From positions 30,230,099 through 30,294,098 of the forward strand of contig CM065711.1 of assembly GCA_017654935.2 (NCBI GenBank): a stretch of DNA of 64,000 nucleotides. The letters are read 5' to 3'. The position numbers were made by a program, and so were the translations under genes. Below, in pieces: positions 32,891-43,290 of this stretch (its first letter is position 1; every line of letters begins with the position of its first letter). The notes under the pieces are model-generated. The model saw only the letters and a program-made list of their open reading frames with translations, was not told the DNA's origin and searched no databases. This DNA comes from Phymorhynchus buccinoides (taxonomy: Eukaryota > Mollusca > Gastropoda > Neogastropoda > Raphitomidae).

Positions 32891-33453
32891 CAGCTAGGCG
32901 GCGTTCCCTCGCCTCTGGTTCGCATCTCCATCTTTCGTTCCGTCCTCGGCCCCGACGGTTCGGACCGTTTTCTCTGTCCGGTCGGGGCCCTCGGGCTTCT
33001 CCTTTCCGGAACTAAGCTTCTCTAAGCTTTTGGAGGTCGCGCGACACGTTCCTTCAGCTCGACCTCCGAGACATCGAGGCCGGGAACGAAGGCGACGCTT
33101 TCTCTATCAGGAAAGTTTGGTCTCCCGGGAAGATAGTTGTTGCCCAGACCGCCGTCTCCGTCTAGACCGTCAGTACGGAGACAAGCTCCCAACGACTCCC
33201 CCTATGGTACTTTAGTGGGTATATCATTGCAATGATGTTTTGGGGCAATATTTGGAGCAGGCCTTTTACCTTCCCTTTCTAAAGCCGCATATAGGCTAAA
33301 GGAGTAAAAGGGGTTACTCGGGGCTTTTTGGGAAGGGGGTCTAGTGGAATTACCACTTTTTTTAAACCCCCTAAGGGAAAAAGCGCCCAGGTCTCGCTCT
33401 CACGCGTTGGGTTGGGGTACTGAAGCATCTACCCTCCTCCGCTTTGGTAATCT

Positions 33454-33556
33454 GCAGTTGTTTCAGGTGTTGGTACAGTATGGTTAAAGTAGATTGGTGG
33501 ATTTTTATTAATCCCTACTATCTATTTAACTTAATACTTACCAACACCTGAAACAA
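33454..33556 (+). repeat. Internal complementary region of the DIRS-like element
   Basis: gcagttgtttcaggtgttgg through gttaaagtagatt is the reverse complement of 27703-27744. It continues without a gap as ggtggatttttattaatccc through acacctgaaaca, the reverse complement of 33776-33832. Confidence 0.92.
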
Positions 33557-33608
33557 ACGAGGTACCCTCCCTTGTATCCTCCCTCACTAATAAAGATGCT
33601 TCCTGTAA

Positions 33609-33832
33609 AATTTTGTAATGGCGGAAGTAGGCGCTCATTGGCCTAGCCACTGCTAGACCGGTAAGGGGGGATCACTCCCGCCCCACATCCGGCTAGGGGT
33701 CAAGGCCAGATGCCTACTTTCGTTTTTCTATATGCTATGGTATAGCTCCAGGTCGCTTAACGCTAATGCAGTTGTTTCAGGTGTTGGTAAGTATTAAGTT
33801 AAATAGATAGTAGGGATTAATAAAAATCCACC
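33609..33832 (-). repeat. DIRS-like right inverted terminal repeat and terminus
   Basis: ITR 33609-33788 (attttgtaatggcggaagta to gtttcaggtgttggt), then the outer extension to aaaaatccacc at 33832. It lies only 45 bp upstream of exon 7. Confidence 0.9.
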
Positions 33833-33877
33833 ATTTTTGTTTACCTGTTATATTAAATTGCATCGTTGTTATCGCAG

Positions 33878-34342
33878 GCGGAGGAGAAGATAGACGAAGA
33901 GGAAAGAGCCCTCTACCAGCAGCAGATGGACCGAGCGAAGGAGGAGGAACGGAAAGACAAAGCCGGGCGGGTCATCCTGAAGTTCATCCGCTCCGTCGTC
34001 TTCCACAAGCGCCTGGGGCATCTGAGGTTCAACATCCTGCGCCAGAGCGAGCGAGAGATGTTCTCGCCTTTCACGCTGACGGACAAGATGTGCGGGGTGT
34101 GCGGGGTCAGCTTCGATAAACCCTCGGAGAACCCTTCTTCCCAGGGGGCTTCTTCGGAGGAGGGAGGGGAGGAGGAGGGTGGGGGTGGTGTGTCGTCAAG
34201 CGTTGAGCGGGCGAGAGAGGAGCACGTGCGGTCGCCGGGGCACGGGGAGGTCAAACGGTGTTTCCAGGGTTTCCGCGAGATGTGCCACAACACGATTCTC
34301 ATGCCGCTGATGGAGATTGGCGCGTTCCTCACCAACATGCAG
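33878..34342 (+). CDS. Exon 7 in window: coiled, Cys-containing region of the unrecognised gene
   Basis: Internal exon of 465 nt (155 codons), phase 0 to phase 0, between tgttatcgcag and ATGCAG|gtatgg. Order: a charged helix (AEEKIDEEERALYQQQMDRA, KEEERKDKAGRVILKFIRSV), a basic block (VVFHKRLGHLRFNILRQSER), a CGVCGVSF Cx2C pair, a Gly/Glu/Ser-rich linker, then KRCFQGFREMCHNTILMPLM and EIGAFLTNMQ. The Cx2C plus later Cys/His could bind zinc, though the spacing is not a standard finger. A TRANK1-like C-terminus is a possible identity; I am not confident. Confidence 0.87.
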
Positions 34343-34355
34343 GTATGGAGGAGCG

Positions 34356-34372
34356 AGTGTTTGTGTGTGTGT

Positions 34373-34412
<40 letters not shown>
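34356..34412 (+). repeat. (GT)n microsatellite beside the exon 7 donor
   Basis: GT-rich from about 34358, perfect from 34376 to 34412. Confidence 0.9.
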
Positions 34413-34415
<3 letters not shown>

Positions 34416-34540
34416 CAGCGTTACTAAAAAGTTACAACACTTTTCTTATTGGACTGAGGGAATCAACTCGTTTCTTCGTTGGAGTTAAACATTTTTTTGC
34501 TACTGTTTTTGTTAGTTCTGTTTCCTTTCAACTTACAGGG

Positions 34541-34863
34541 TTAAAGACCCACCACGTCACGTGTCACATTCCCTCTTATGCTTGGAAGATTTATAAGGCC
34601 GTGTACACGCATAAGCAGATGTTCCATGCGGAAACGCGTGCGCAATCCATAAATAAGTGAAGCAAAGAAGGAAAAGATTTGCGCACGTGTCTGAATTTTC
34701 CCTATATGCATAAACTTTTATCCTTCTTTCTTCCACTTATTTAGGGTTTTCCGTACGGATCTTACGCGTCTAATGTGAACCCGGCCTTAAGATTTCTTAC
34801 CAGCTATGAGAGGGGAAACGCGTGAAAACCGTGATTTGGACACGTGACGTGGTGGGTCTTTAA
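34541..34863. repeat. TTAA-flanked MITE (family G) with another MITE inside
   Basis: Inverted ends AGACCCACCACGTCACGTGTC are flanked by TTAA at 34541-34544 and 34860-34863. Inside, 34595-34788 is a separate MITE with ends AAGGCCGTGTACAC and GTGAACCCGGCCTT. TTAA flanks suggest mobilisation by a piggyBac-type transposase, although the ends do not resemble the piggyBac element at 17710. Confidence 0.85.
34595..34788 (+). repeat. Nested MITE family M (AAGGCCG ends)
   Basis: Further copies are at 47108-47326 (same orientation) and about 46837-47010 (inverted). Shared interior: gcgcaatccataaataagtg, agaaggaaaagatttgcgca, atccttctttcttccactta. Confidence 0.85.
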
Positions 34864-35504
34864 GACGCATGGGCGAAAAAAAGAGAAAAAACCCCAACAA
34901 CTCTCTTCCCTGAAAAGACGCATTTCAATGAACTCTGGGTCTTCCCATTCCTGAGGTGGTTACTGCAGGAGTATTTGTGGGGGGGGGGGGGGGGTTGTGT
35001 TTCTTTTGGAGATAAAACTGGTACAGTGGAGTCCAACTATAACGAACTCGCTTTTAACAAAATTTCGAGATTAACGAACTGACTTCAATTTCCCGGCAAA
35101 TGCCCTTCTATTTGTCACTTGCAACGCCATGGGATTGGTCACTATGTTTTCCTGAAAGCTTGGTCAGTATGCTTTTCAATTTTACTTGTTTGCCAAAAAT
35201 AAAAATAGGGCTCCACTATGTTACATGCGCATATATAAACATACATATAATTAAATTTTAAAGAAAGGGGTAGGGGTAATTTAATGCATAGAAATAATTT
35301 AATTTACACAGTAAAATAAAAATTAATTCTGTTTTCAGATGCACAAGTGTCTACATAACAGTATTCTCTCTATACAGGCATGGGAATTCCCATGCCTGCT
35401 ATAGTAATACAAATCAGACGTGAGCCTTGAAGGCTTTGCCTCTTGTTGTATGTGCTGTGGCATTTGGTTTCCGACTGATAATGAGCTTTGCTAATTGCTT
35501 TGAG
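34864..35504. other. Intron DNA with a poly-G run
   Basis: G run near 34979-34994. acagtggagtccaactataa at 35022 resembles a MITE end. 35375-35398 (caggcatgggaattcccatgcctg) is a 24-bp perfect palindrome. No coding signal. Confidence 0.4.
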
Positions 35505-35507
35505 TGT

Positions 35508-35560
35508 TGGTAAGTATTTAGTTAAAATAGATAGTAAGATTAATAACAAAAATCTACCAC
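35508..35560 (+). repeat. Solo DIRS-type right-end fragment
   Basis: gagtgttggtaagtatttag then ttaaaatagatagtaagatt and aaaaatctacc is a diverged copy of the right outer extension at 33780-33832. A second DIRS-like insertion therefore once lay here. Confidence 0.7.
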
Positions 35561-35735
35561 TCTACACCGATTGGTTCTCCATAACAAACCACTACAAAAG
35601 CAAAGTCAGAGGCAAGATTGTGATCTAAGGGAGCGAAGCGAGTTTAGAAGTGACCAAGATATAGTATGCACACAGATTTACTTCCCTTGAAGCAAATGCA
35701 TCAAATTGACAGCTATCTATTAATTCCGGACATAT
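35558..35735 (+). repeat. Interspersed repeat family C, copy 2
   Basis: ctacaccgattggttctcca through gagcgaagcgagtttagaag and tcaaattgacagctatct, matching 20745-20925. Confidence 0.8.
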
Positions 35736-35799
35736 ACGTCCGGAACGATTTGAATGATTTAAGACTTATATAGCGTACATTTATTTTCTCTCTCTCTAG

Positions 35800-35898
35800 G
35801 TGAGGAAGAAGCGAACTACATGGTACAAACACCTGGTGTATCAAGTGGACAAAATCCTGGAAATGGACGATCTACAACGATCGTTGGATCACACTTTA
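35800..35898 (+). pseudogene. Upstream partial duplicate of exon 8 (pseudo-exon)
   Basis: After a tctctctctag acceptor the sequence reads VRKKRTTWYKHLVYQVDKIL, EMDDLQRSLDHTL, against VRKKRTTWYKDLVYQVDKVL in exon 8. It has a 3-nt deletion, then diverges and reaches TGA at 35924 without a donor. The intron end just before both copies (ttaagacttatatagcgtac / ttaagacttacatagtgtga) is also duplicated, so a block of intron plus exon was copied in tandem. Confidence 0.88.
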
Positions 35899-35931
35899 TC
35901 TTTGCTTAAGACTTACATAGTGTGAATTTAT

Positions 35932-36040
<109 letters not shown>

Positions 36041-36042
36041 AG

Positions 36043-36258
36043 GTGAGGAAGAAGCGAACTACCTGGTACAAAGACCTGGTGTACCAAGTGGACAAAGTCC
36101 TGGAGATGGTGGACAGCCTTCAGCGATCGTTGGATCAGGCCCTACAGGACCGCAAGTGGGGGGACGTTCGGGGAATCTTGGAGACGACGAACAACCTGCT
36201 CCAGTTCTATCACGAGGAAGTCAAAGTGCCCGTGCACTCGCACTTCCAAATGTACCAG
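36043..36258 (+). CDS. Exon 8 in window of the unrecognised gene
   Basis: Internal exon of 216 nt (72 codons), phase 0 to phase 0, between ctccctag and TACCAG|gtgatt. It starts VRKKRTTWYKDLVYQVDKVL and includes DSLQRSLDQALQDRKWGDVR, GILETTNNLLQFYHEEV and ends HFQMYQ. Probably helical. No stop codon is reached and I found no later exon joining it, so the gene either continues into the N gap or beyond the window, or ends in an exon I cannot recognise. Confidence 0.87.
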
Positions 36259-36450
36259 GTGATTTAGAGAGAGAAAGAGAGAGAGAGAAGGGTAGGATAG
36301 AGAGCGAGAGAGAGAGAGAAGGGTAGGATAGAGAGAGAGAGAAGGAGAGAAAGTCTATAAAGGGAGGGAAGTAATTGCGGTGCTTCGCTCTTGTTATCAT
36401 GATAAACTGAAAGAGCTTGTGTTCATCAGGTAAGAAAAACGGAAAGTGAG

Positions 36451-36508
<58 letters not shown>

Positions 36509-37310
36509 TATGATATGCTTATACAAAAAGTAAGTCATAATGTCACAAGTTGTCCGGCTCAAGACGACCGTAGCAAATTGGCTTCACCCAGGGTTACCCT
36601 CGGTAGCCCTTTGCTAGGAGAAAGAACACGTCTCTCCTTTCAATTGGCTTTTGTATACTGTCTTTTGAAAATGAATCAAAATTTTCTAGACTCTCCAAAG
36701 ACACGGCAGTCGAGTTCAGTCCAACTCTCCACATTTAGTAGCATGCACTATTTCCCTCTTGCACTCGGCTGCCCCCTTCCCACTGAACCACTACCGCAGC
36801 GAAATCATAGTTCGCTACCCTTCTTCTCTATACAGTTTCATACTGTTTTCGTGTGGAATGAGTCCGTGTTGTGTTTGCGGCAAATTCAAATCCTGATTTG
36901 GTGCTTAAAATACTATCCGTAGTACGGAGATTGGATCCGTGAATAGCTATGTGTGTTTTGTTATGATTGACCAAAGGAGACGTGGATTCAAACTCTGTAA
37001 GTGGAGATTATATTAAATGTTTAAAGTGTTTTGTCCAGAACTTTTCAGCATCCGAGTAGCGTCTGATAGCTGAACACGAGTGCAGTGCGTGTTAGCCAAG
37101 CCGTTCCGGCGACTTTCTGGGTTTGCGTGACCTTTGGTGCTGACCTTTTTGCAAAACATATCGAGTGTGTTTATAAGTATAGCATAGTATAGTATAGTGT
37201 GGGACTGGCTCAAGCCTAAGCCTCTCGTCTTTTAAACGTCCCTTCATTGACACTATTTTGTTTGCTTAAAATTGAACACTGAAATTGTTATAATACACAG
37301 TGGCCAGAGA
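36259..37310. other. Intronic or intergenic DNA with GA and poly-G runs
   Basis: GA-rich 36265-36360; a 55-base G run at 36453-36507. 36530-37250 is unique sequence without a convincing coding block. Confidence 0.5.
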
Positions 37311-37313
37311 GAG

Positions 37314-37354
<41 letters not shown>

Positions 37355-37989
37355 TCTGGAGTGATTTGTTTTGTATCCATTTCTATTTGTGTTGTAAAAT
37401 TGATAGTACAAGCCTTCTTCTGAAAAAAGGCATCGATTTACCCCAAACGCTATTCCAAATATGAACAGTTCTGTTCTTTTACACACACGTACACACACAC
37501 ACACACACGCACACGCGCGCACGCGCGCGTGTGCACGCATACGTGCACACACACTCTCACACATACAGAGAAAGAGAGGGGATCATTACATTTATTCATA
37601 GAAATATCGTTGCCTCCTGAGAAGAGGTGCAATATTAGTATTTTGCAAAGTGTAAGGCTTTGTTTCAATAAAAATGACAGAGTGTGAGTGGTGTGTGTGT
37701 GGTGGGGGGGGGGGGGGGGGGGATTCTCCTTTAGATCAGATCCATTTATGTTCTTCACAAAGCTAATGTAAATCAAGTTCATGTTAGATGGAAGAGGGAA
37801 AATAAAACATAAGAATATATAATCTTAAGTAACAGTAGGCCAAATTTAGGAGTGTTAGCTTGAGTGAGTAGAAAGGTGTTGTGTGGAGAAAATGTGTGCT
37901 GAACTGAAGATACAACTGAACAAAATGGATTATCCTGGGATTTCCCGGCATCACAACGTGAGTTAAAAAAACAACATACCCATTGTCTC

Positions 37990-38020
<31 letters not shown>

Positions 38021-38308
38021 CGTGTGCGTGCGTGCGCGTGTCGCGTTGTGTGTGTGCGTGCGTGCGTGCGCGTGTGTGTGTGTGTGTATGTGCGCATGTG
38101 TCTGCGTGTGTACGTGTGCGTGTCCAATGTGTCTGTGGCCTGTTTGCGACTGTGTGAATTTGTGCTCGTATTTGTGTGCATGTGCATGTATGCCCACGCA
38201 TCTGTGTGTCTGTGTATGTCCATATGCCTGTATGTATGCATATTTGTCTTTCTCCCCCCCCCCCCCCCCCCGGTCTTTTTGTTGTGCATTATGCATGCAT
38301 GCATGCAT

Positions 38309-38354
<46 letters not shown>

Positions 38355-38476
38355 ATGCATGCATGTCCGTGTTTATGTTGGAACTAGCTTTACATCGTGC
38401 GTCTTTGCGGGTCTGTCTGCGTCTTTAGTGTTGTGCTTGTACATTACATGCAGGTCTGTGCATGTGGCGTGAGCGC

Positions 38477-38510
<34 letters not shown>

Positions 38511-38540
38511 TGTGTGTGTGTGTGTGTGAGTGTGTGTGTG

Positions 38541-38580
<40 letters not shown>

Positions 38581-38680
38581 GCTTTTGAATGTGCTTGATA
38601 ATGTTTTGTCAATATTGAAGTTTGTTGTCTGTCCTATTCCTTTGCTCCCTCTCTTTAATAGTTTTTGTCTTGTCTTTTTC

Positions 38681-38712
<32 letters not shown>

Positions 38713-39150
38713 TACACACACGCGCGTGCGTACATGCGCACACACACACACGCGCGCGTGTGCGCAAATGCATGCATGCGCATGCACACAATCTGTCTTG
38801 ATCACTGTCTCTTTCTGACAGTATGGAACTAACTCACTCACTCACTCACTCTCTCTCTCTCTCTCAAATTCGACTCTTGTAATTAAAATAATAAGGTAAC
38901 TTCTCTTGTTATTATTCAGACTGAAAGACTTTTTCATTTCCTGTGATTCATTGTTTTGCCTAAAGAGTCATTTGTTCATGAGCCTATCTTGTTTGACTTA
39001 TTCTGCTGAAAGACTTGTTTCTGTGAACGAAACGTGATCAACCTCTTTTGTTTTGCACCACCTCACATCCCTTTCTTTTTCTACCGCATGAAGTGTCAGG
39101 GTCATCTGGTTTGGGTCAAAGTGGCTTTTAATTTTAGCTGCCAGCAAGAT
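37311..39150. repeat. Dense simple-repeat region before the gap
   Basis: (GA)n 37311-37352; (CA)n/(CG) 37490-37560; (GT)n and G run 37690-37722; GT/TGCG-rich 37990-38230; C run 38256-38271; ATGC repeats near 38293; (CT)n 38311-38352; (TA)(GT)n 38478-38577; (CA)n 38682-38760; (CACT)/(CT)n 38830-38865. All long open frames here are repeat artefacts. Confidence 0.85.
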
Positions 39151-39650
39151 NNNNNNNNNNNNNNNNNNNNNNNNNNNNNNNNNNNNNNNNNNNNNNNNNN
39201 NNNNNNNNNNNNNNNNNNNNNNNNNNNNNNNNNNNNNNNNNNNNNNNNNNNNNNNNNNNNNNNNNNNNNNNNNNNNNNNNNNNNNNNNNNNNNNNNNNNN
39301 NNNNNNNNNNNNNNNNNNNNNNNNNNNNNNNNNNNNNNNNNNNNNNNNNNNNNNNNNNNNNNNNNNNNNNNNNNNNNNNNNNNNNNNNNNNNNNNNNNNN
39401 NNNNNNNNNNNNNNNNNNNNNNNNNNNNNNNNNNNNNNNNNNNNNNNNNNNNNNNNNNNNNNNNNNNNNNNNNNNNNNNNNNNNNNNNNNNNNNNNNNNN
39501 NNNNNNNNNNNNNNNNNNNNNNNNNNNNNNNNNNNNNNNNNNNNNNNNNNNNNNNNNNNNNNNNNNNNNNNNNNNNNNNNNNNNNNNNNNNNNNNNNNNN
39601 NNNNNNNNNNNNNNNNNNNNNNNNNNNNNNNNNNNNNNNNNNNNNNNNNN
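39151..39650. other. Assembly gap of 500 N
   Basis: Exactly 500 unknown bases, a common placeholder length, so the real distance is unknown. Confidence 0.99.
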
Positions 39651-39769
39651 TATAATATTATGCATGAGTTTCTTCAAATAAGTACACTTTGAATGATGAG
39701 TTGAGTTGACGGTATTTCTTTATGATTTGTGGACTATTTCTCTATTTTGAAGTGTTAAAGATGACGTGT

Positions 39770-40069
39770 GAAAGTAGGATTGGGTTTTATTTTCCGTGTG
39801 TATGCGCTTACTTCACACAATTTGAATGTTAATAATTAGTATAGTTAATAATAATAGGTTTGATTTAGTTATTGATGTGTTACAATATAGGGATGTTTTT
39901 TTGCATGCTGTATATTACTTTGTATGTGTTTATTTTAGTTTTCCATTTTATACTTTTATATATGTATTTTGTCAAGAGGGCTGGATGTAAAAAAAGCATG
40001 TTATTGCTTACTCTATTATTACCCTCTATAAATAAAATTCAATTAATCATAGCAATCAATCTACTCTCT

Positions 40070-40108
<39 letters not shown>

Positions 40109-40180
40109 CTCTCATTCTCTCTCTCTCTCTTCTCTCCCTCTTCCTCTTCTCTATCTGATCTCTCGCTCACACGCACAATT
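39770..40180 (+). repeat. LINE-like 3' tail and CT microsatellite
   Basis: gagggctggatgtaaaaaaa, gcttactctattattaccct, aataaaattcaattaat matches the reverse complement of 48440-48520. It is followed by (CT)n (40064-40150). Confidence 0.6.
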
Positions 40181-40211
40181 TCTTGTTATATTACGATTTA
40201 GTGAAAATACG

Positions 40212-40823
40212 TTTAAAGGGTCACCCTGACGGATCGAGTTTTTGTGATGAACACGTCGAGATCACCAGGAAAACACCTTTACAGAGATTACAACACCCAC
40301 TTTGACTACGGTTTCCCTGAAACAAAACAATCAAATCGGTGATCTCCCCGCCCATGGCGGAGGTGCTGGAAGTCAAATTATTTCACCCAAACAGAAGGCG
40401 TGTGTCTGTCTCTTTTTTAATGGCCGCTTGAGTTTAGACCAAATCGTTTGCACGATTTTTTTTGCAATACAAGCCTTTTTTTTTCTTTCTGTAAATACAA
40501 ACATGGTATAATACAGATTATCTAAATGAATTTCGCTCACAACAAAGGAAACAGCTCCAATATGTTTTGTTACGCACACTACAATACAAAACAGAAAACG
40601 CTTCAACCACAATGAGTGACATTTACCCACCCCATTCAAAATGGCTTCTCTCTCCCGGCATCTCCGCCAAGGGGAAATCGCCGTTTTGACGGTTTTTTGT
40701 TTTTACGAATTCTAGGAAAACAAGAGCAAAGTCAGTGTTTCCGATCCTTGAAAAGGCTGTCTTTCTCGGTGATCTCGACGTGTTTTCTTGCAAAAAAACT
40801 CATCCACCAGGGTGCCCCTTAAA
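40212..40823 (+). repeat. Family F long-TIR MITE, copy 1
   Basis: About 610 bp with long inverted ends. Left tttaaagggtcaccctgacg and aacacgtcgagatcacc; right ggtgatctcgacgtgttttc and caccagggtgccccttaaag. Interior ttaatggccgcttgagttta, gctcacaacaaaggaaacag. Two further copies at 47457-48091 and (inverted) 62643-63224. No ORF of note. Confidence 0.88.
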
Positions 40824-40959
40824 GGTAAAAACAACACTTTGAAGAAAGAGCTAACACTTTCTCATAGACTTTCTTTCAGCAGTTTATTGTTCAATGTTAC
40901 AGTTCTCCACATTGCAAACTATATGGAGTGCCCTAAGTGTAACAATGCAACGAAATAAG

Positions 40960-41430
40960 ACTCCGAAATTCTTAACGAAAAAATTGTGTTTTACGAGTCC
41001 TCTCGGTCTGCCGCGAACAGGACACATAATGGGATCATTTGGTACTGTACAATAGATGGTGGGAACAATACTGGAGGCAATGCCCAGAGACAGTGCAACA
41101 CCAGTAAAGTCCCGAATTTTTTAACAATACAGAAGGTTGTAGCAAGGTAACCACGCCTCGGTTGTAAACCTCATCGGCCCTATTGTACCGCACAATACAT
41201 GTACTCGAAATTCTTGGAACGAAAATGGGTTTAAGTCCTCTCGGTCTGGAAACAGACAACATAATGGAATTTCGTTAAATAACAGATGTGTGGGAACAAT
41301 ATGGAGGCAATGCCCAGTCAGGCAGTTGCCAACACCAGTTAAGTCCGATTTTTTACCAATAATGAGTAGGTGCCAGGTCGAACCAGCCTCGGTTAGAACC
41401 CATCGGCTATGGTAACGCCAAATACATTAC
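40960..41430 (-). repeat. Family I repeat as a tandem dimer
   Basis: Two ~235-bp units, each with gaaattctt, cctctcggtctg, ggaggcaatgcccag and ccacgcctcggtt-like blocks, in opposite orientation to 2770-2965. The second unit has many single-base gains and losses. Confidence 0.75.
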
Positions 41431-42025
41431 TCAGAAATTCTTATAAGAAAGCAACAGTAGCTTTATGTGGACGTCAGTTTTTTCGTGCTCCACAAGTGGC
41501 TCAACCGTCCTTTATCTGATAAAAGTAACAACGATCTAAAATAAATTGTTCTGCGTGAATAACGGTCCATATGAATATTATTGCCTTATTGTGAAAACAA
41601 GTAAACAGTCGATCGTATCGAATCAGGGTGTCATTAAGCCGTACTCGTCAGTTCACAATTCAAGCGACTCACTATTCTAGATCACGAAGGTATTGGTTTA
41701 CGTCGATTAGTTGTCTCCGTCCTTTGCCGTCATTGATTTAAGGTGGTCTGCGTTGAATGATGTGGTGTCCTGCGAGACTGACAACATTCACGTTGTTCGG
41801 ACGTTTGTCTTGTCGTTAGTGGGAAGCGTAGTCGCTAAAAGAATGCCAATTTGGAAGAACTTAAAAAAATATTTGTGTTTATATTTTGTCGTTTTTTCGC
41901 AAAATTTTTATGGTTATCTTCTACTTCAACAACCCCCCGCTGTCCCCCAAATTTGGCGGTCAATTTATGAAAGATTACGCTTAAAGCTTCGGTACATCGT
42001 TTTGCACGAATAGTGGTGTTTATTC
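41431..42025. other. No gene recognised
   Basis: Unique AT-rich DNA. One 100-codon open frame (41711-42013) lacks homology I can name, splice context or codon bias, so I do not call it. Confidence 0.3.
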
Positions 42026-42029
42026 TAAA

Positions 42030-42440
42030 AGAGGGAGAGAAAGGGGTGTGTGTGAGAGCTCAGAGAGAGGAGAGAGAGAGAGCCTCAGAAGACAAGAGAG
42101 AGAGAGAGAGACGAAGAGAGGAGGAGCCGTGGAGAGAGAGAGAGAGATGAGGAGAGGAGAGAGAATTTTTTTTTTCTGTTCCCCTCTCTGGAGGAGAGAG
42201 AGACCGAGAGACAGAGACGAGAGAGGCAAAATATAAGTAGCATAAACAATAACAAATCTGAGTAAGATGTGGTACACAACCAACAAAGCACTTTTAAAAA
42301 TTAAAAAAACACATCCTCAGCGAAAACTGAAACCTGACGCATGAGTACCTTGCCCATTATGAGCATATGGCCTGAGAACGCCGAAGAAGAAGAAGAAGAA
42401 GAAGAAGAGAAGAAGAAGAAGAAGAGAAGAAGAAGAGTCC
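42030..42440. repeat. GA-rich and (GAA)n repeats
   Basis: GA-rich 42035-42235 with a T run at 42167-42176; (GAA)n 42388-42438. Confidence 0.85.
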
Positions 42441-43175
42441 ATGTAAAACTTTTGTTACCCATTATAAACAAGCAATTCCTGACAAATGCTTAAACGAACG
42501 TTGCGTGACAGCTTATTCGGATGACGGGGTAAAGTGTTTTCGGTGAACAAGCCCACCGAAGAGCTGCTGGTAGTACTATTTGTGCAAGTGGGTCTATCAA
42601 TCTACAGTTATTTACCTGCTGGGTGCTGGAGCGAAGGGAGCATGCCCGTGTCCATAGTTTGCTCTAGACGATCGGTCGCCGAGAGCATAAAATGTTACGC
42701 CAAAAGGGGGTCCTAAGAACACTTTAGAAAATGTTTGCGGAAGACAATATTACAAGTTCTTGTCTGAATTGGTTCCTCACTTTATTGTAGTTTATTATGT
42801 TTACCCAAACTTAGAAGGAACAATCAACAACCAGGAAATGTATTCACCCCTACTAGTGTTCCCGGCTTGCTCAGGTGTTTCGGCAAGAAGAAAAACTCGT
42901 CAACGCGGGACTATCGGACAAACGAAGGGGTTTCTTAGACCATTGTTTTGCACGATTTGAGCGAACGCGACCACGATAAACGTTTAGACCCTGTGAACGG
43001 ACCCATGAGACAAGCCTGACTCCCACCTATTGGAAGGAATAACTGTTCTCAAACCAGTGTGTAAGCCAGTTTTCTTTGTCAATGCCTGTGAAATCCTTTC
43101 CGTTTCGGTTTTGAGATCTCAGGACCTGAATGTGCAGGGCTTCGACATAATCTTATAGTATATATGTTCGAAATC
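42441..43175. other. No gene recognised
   Basis: No repeat shared with the window and no coding signal. Confidence 0.3.
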
Positions 43176-43290
43176 TGTGTGTGGTGTGTGGTGTGCTAGT
43201 GTGTGGTGTGTGTGTGGTTGTGTGTGTTGTGTGTGTTGTGTTTGTGTGGTGTGTGTGTGCTTGCGTGTGTGTGTGTGTGTGTGGTCCCTT
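43176..43290 (+). repeat. (GT)n/(GTGTG) microsatellite
   Basis: GT-rich with TGTGTTG interruptions. Confidence 0.85.

Larger units (their letters stand above)
27703..33832 (+). mobile_element. DIRS-like (tyrosine-recombinase) retrotransposon, degenerate
   Basis: About 6130 bp. Inverted terminal repeats (27724-27902 and 33609-33788) carry unlike outer extensions: aatctactttaaccatactg at the left and a 44-bp AT-rich extension at the right. An internal region at 33454-33556 holds the reverse complement of the left end joined directly to the reverse complement of the right end (junction 33495/33496). This ITR plus internal-complementary-region layout is diagnostic of DIRS elements, which copy through a circle and integrate with a tyrosine recombinase, with no target duplication. 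A recombinase-like fragment lies at 32702-32890. The rest of the interior is broken by stops, and I found no clear RT or RNase H motif. Intron 6 of the host gene contains it. Confidence 0.85.

Noticed and set aside
34541..34863. Non-autonomous derivative of the piggyBac element at 17710
   Set aside because: It shares the TTAA target but its ends (AGACCCACC) do not match CTTTTAACGTCC.
36446..36922. 158-codon open frame after the G run
   Set aside because: It begins with poly-Gly from the G run; the remainder lacks recognisable similarity or splice signals.
39034..39681. Open frames crossing the N run
   Set aside because: Unknown bases read as X; no evidence of coding.
41711..42013. 100-codon open frame (MSPSFAVIDLRWS...)
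   Set aside because: No codon bias, no splice context, no domain; consistent with chance.
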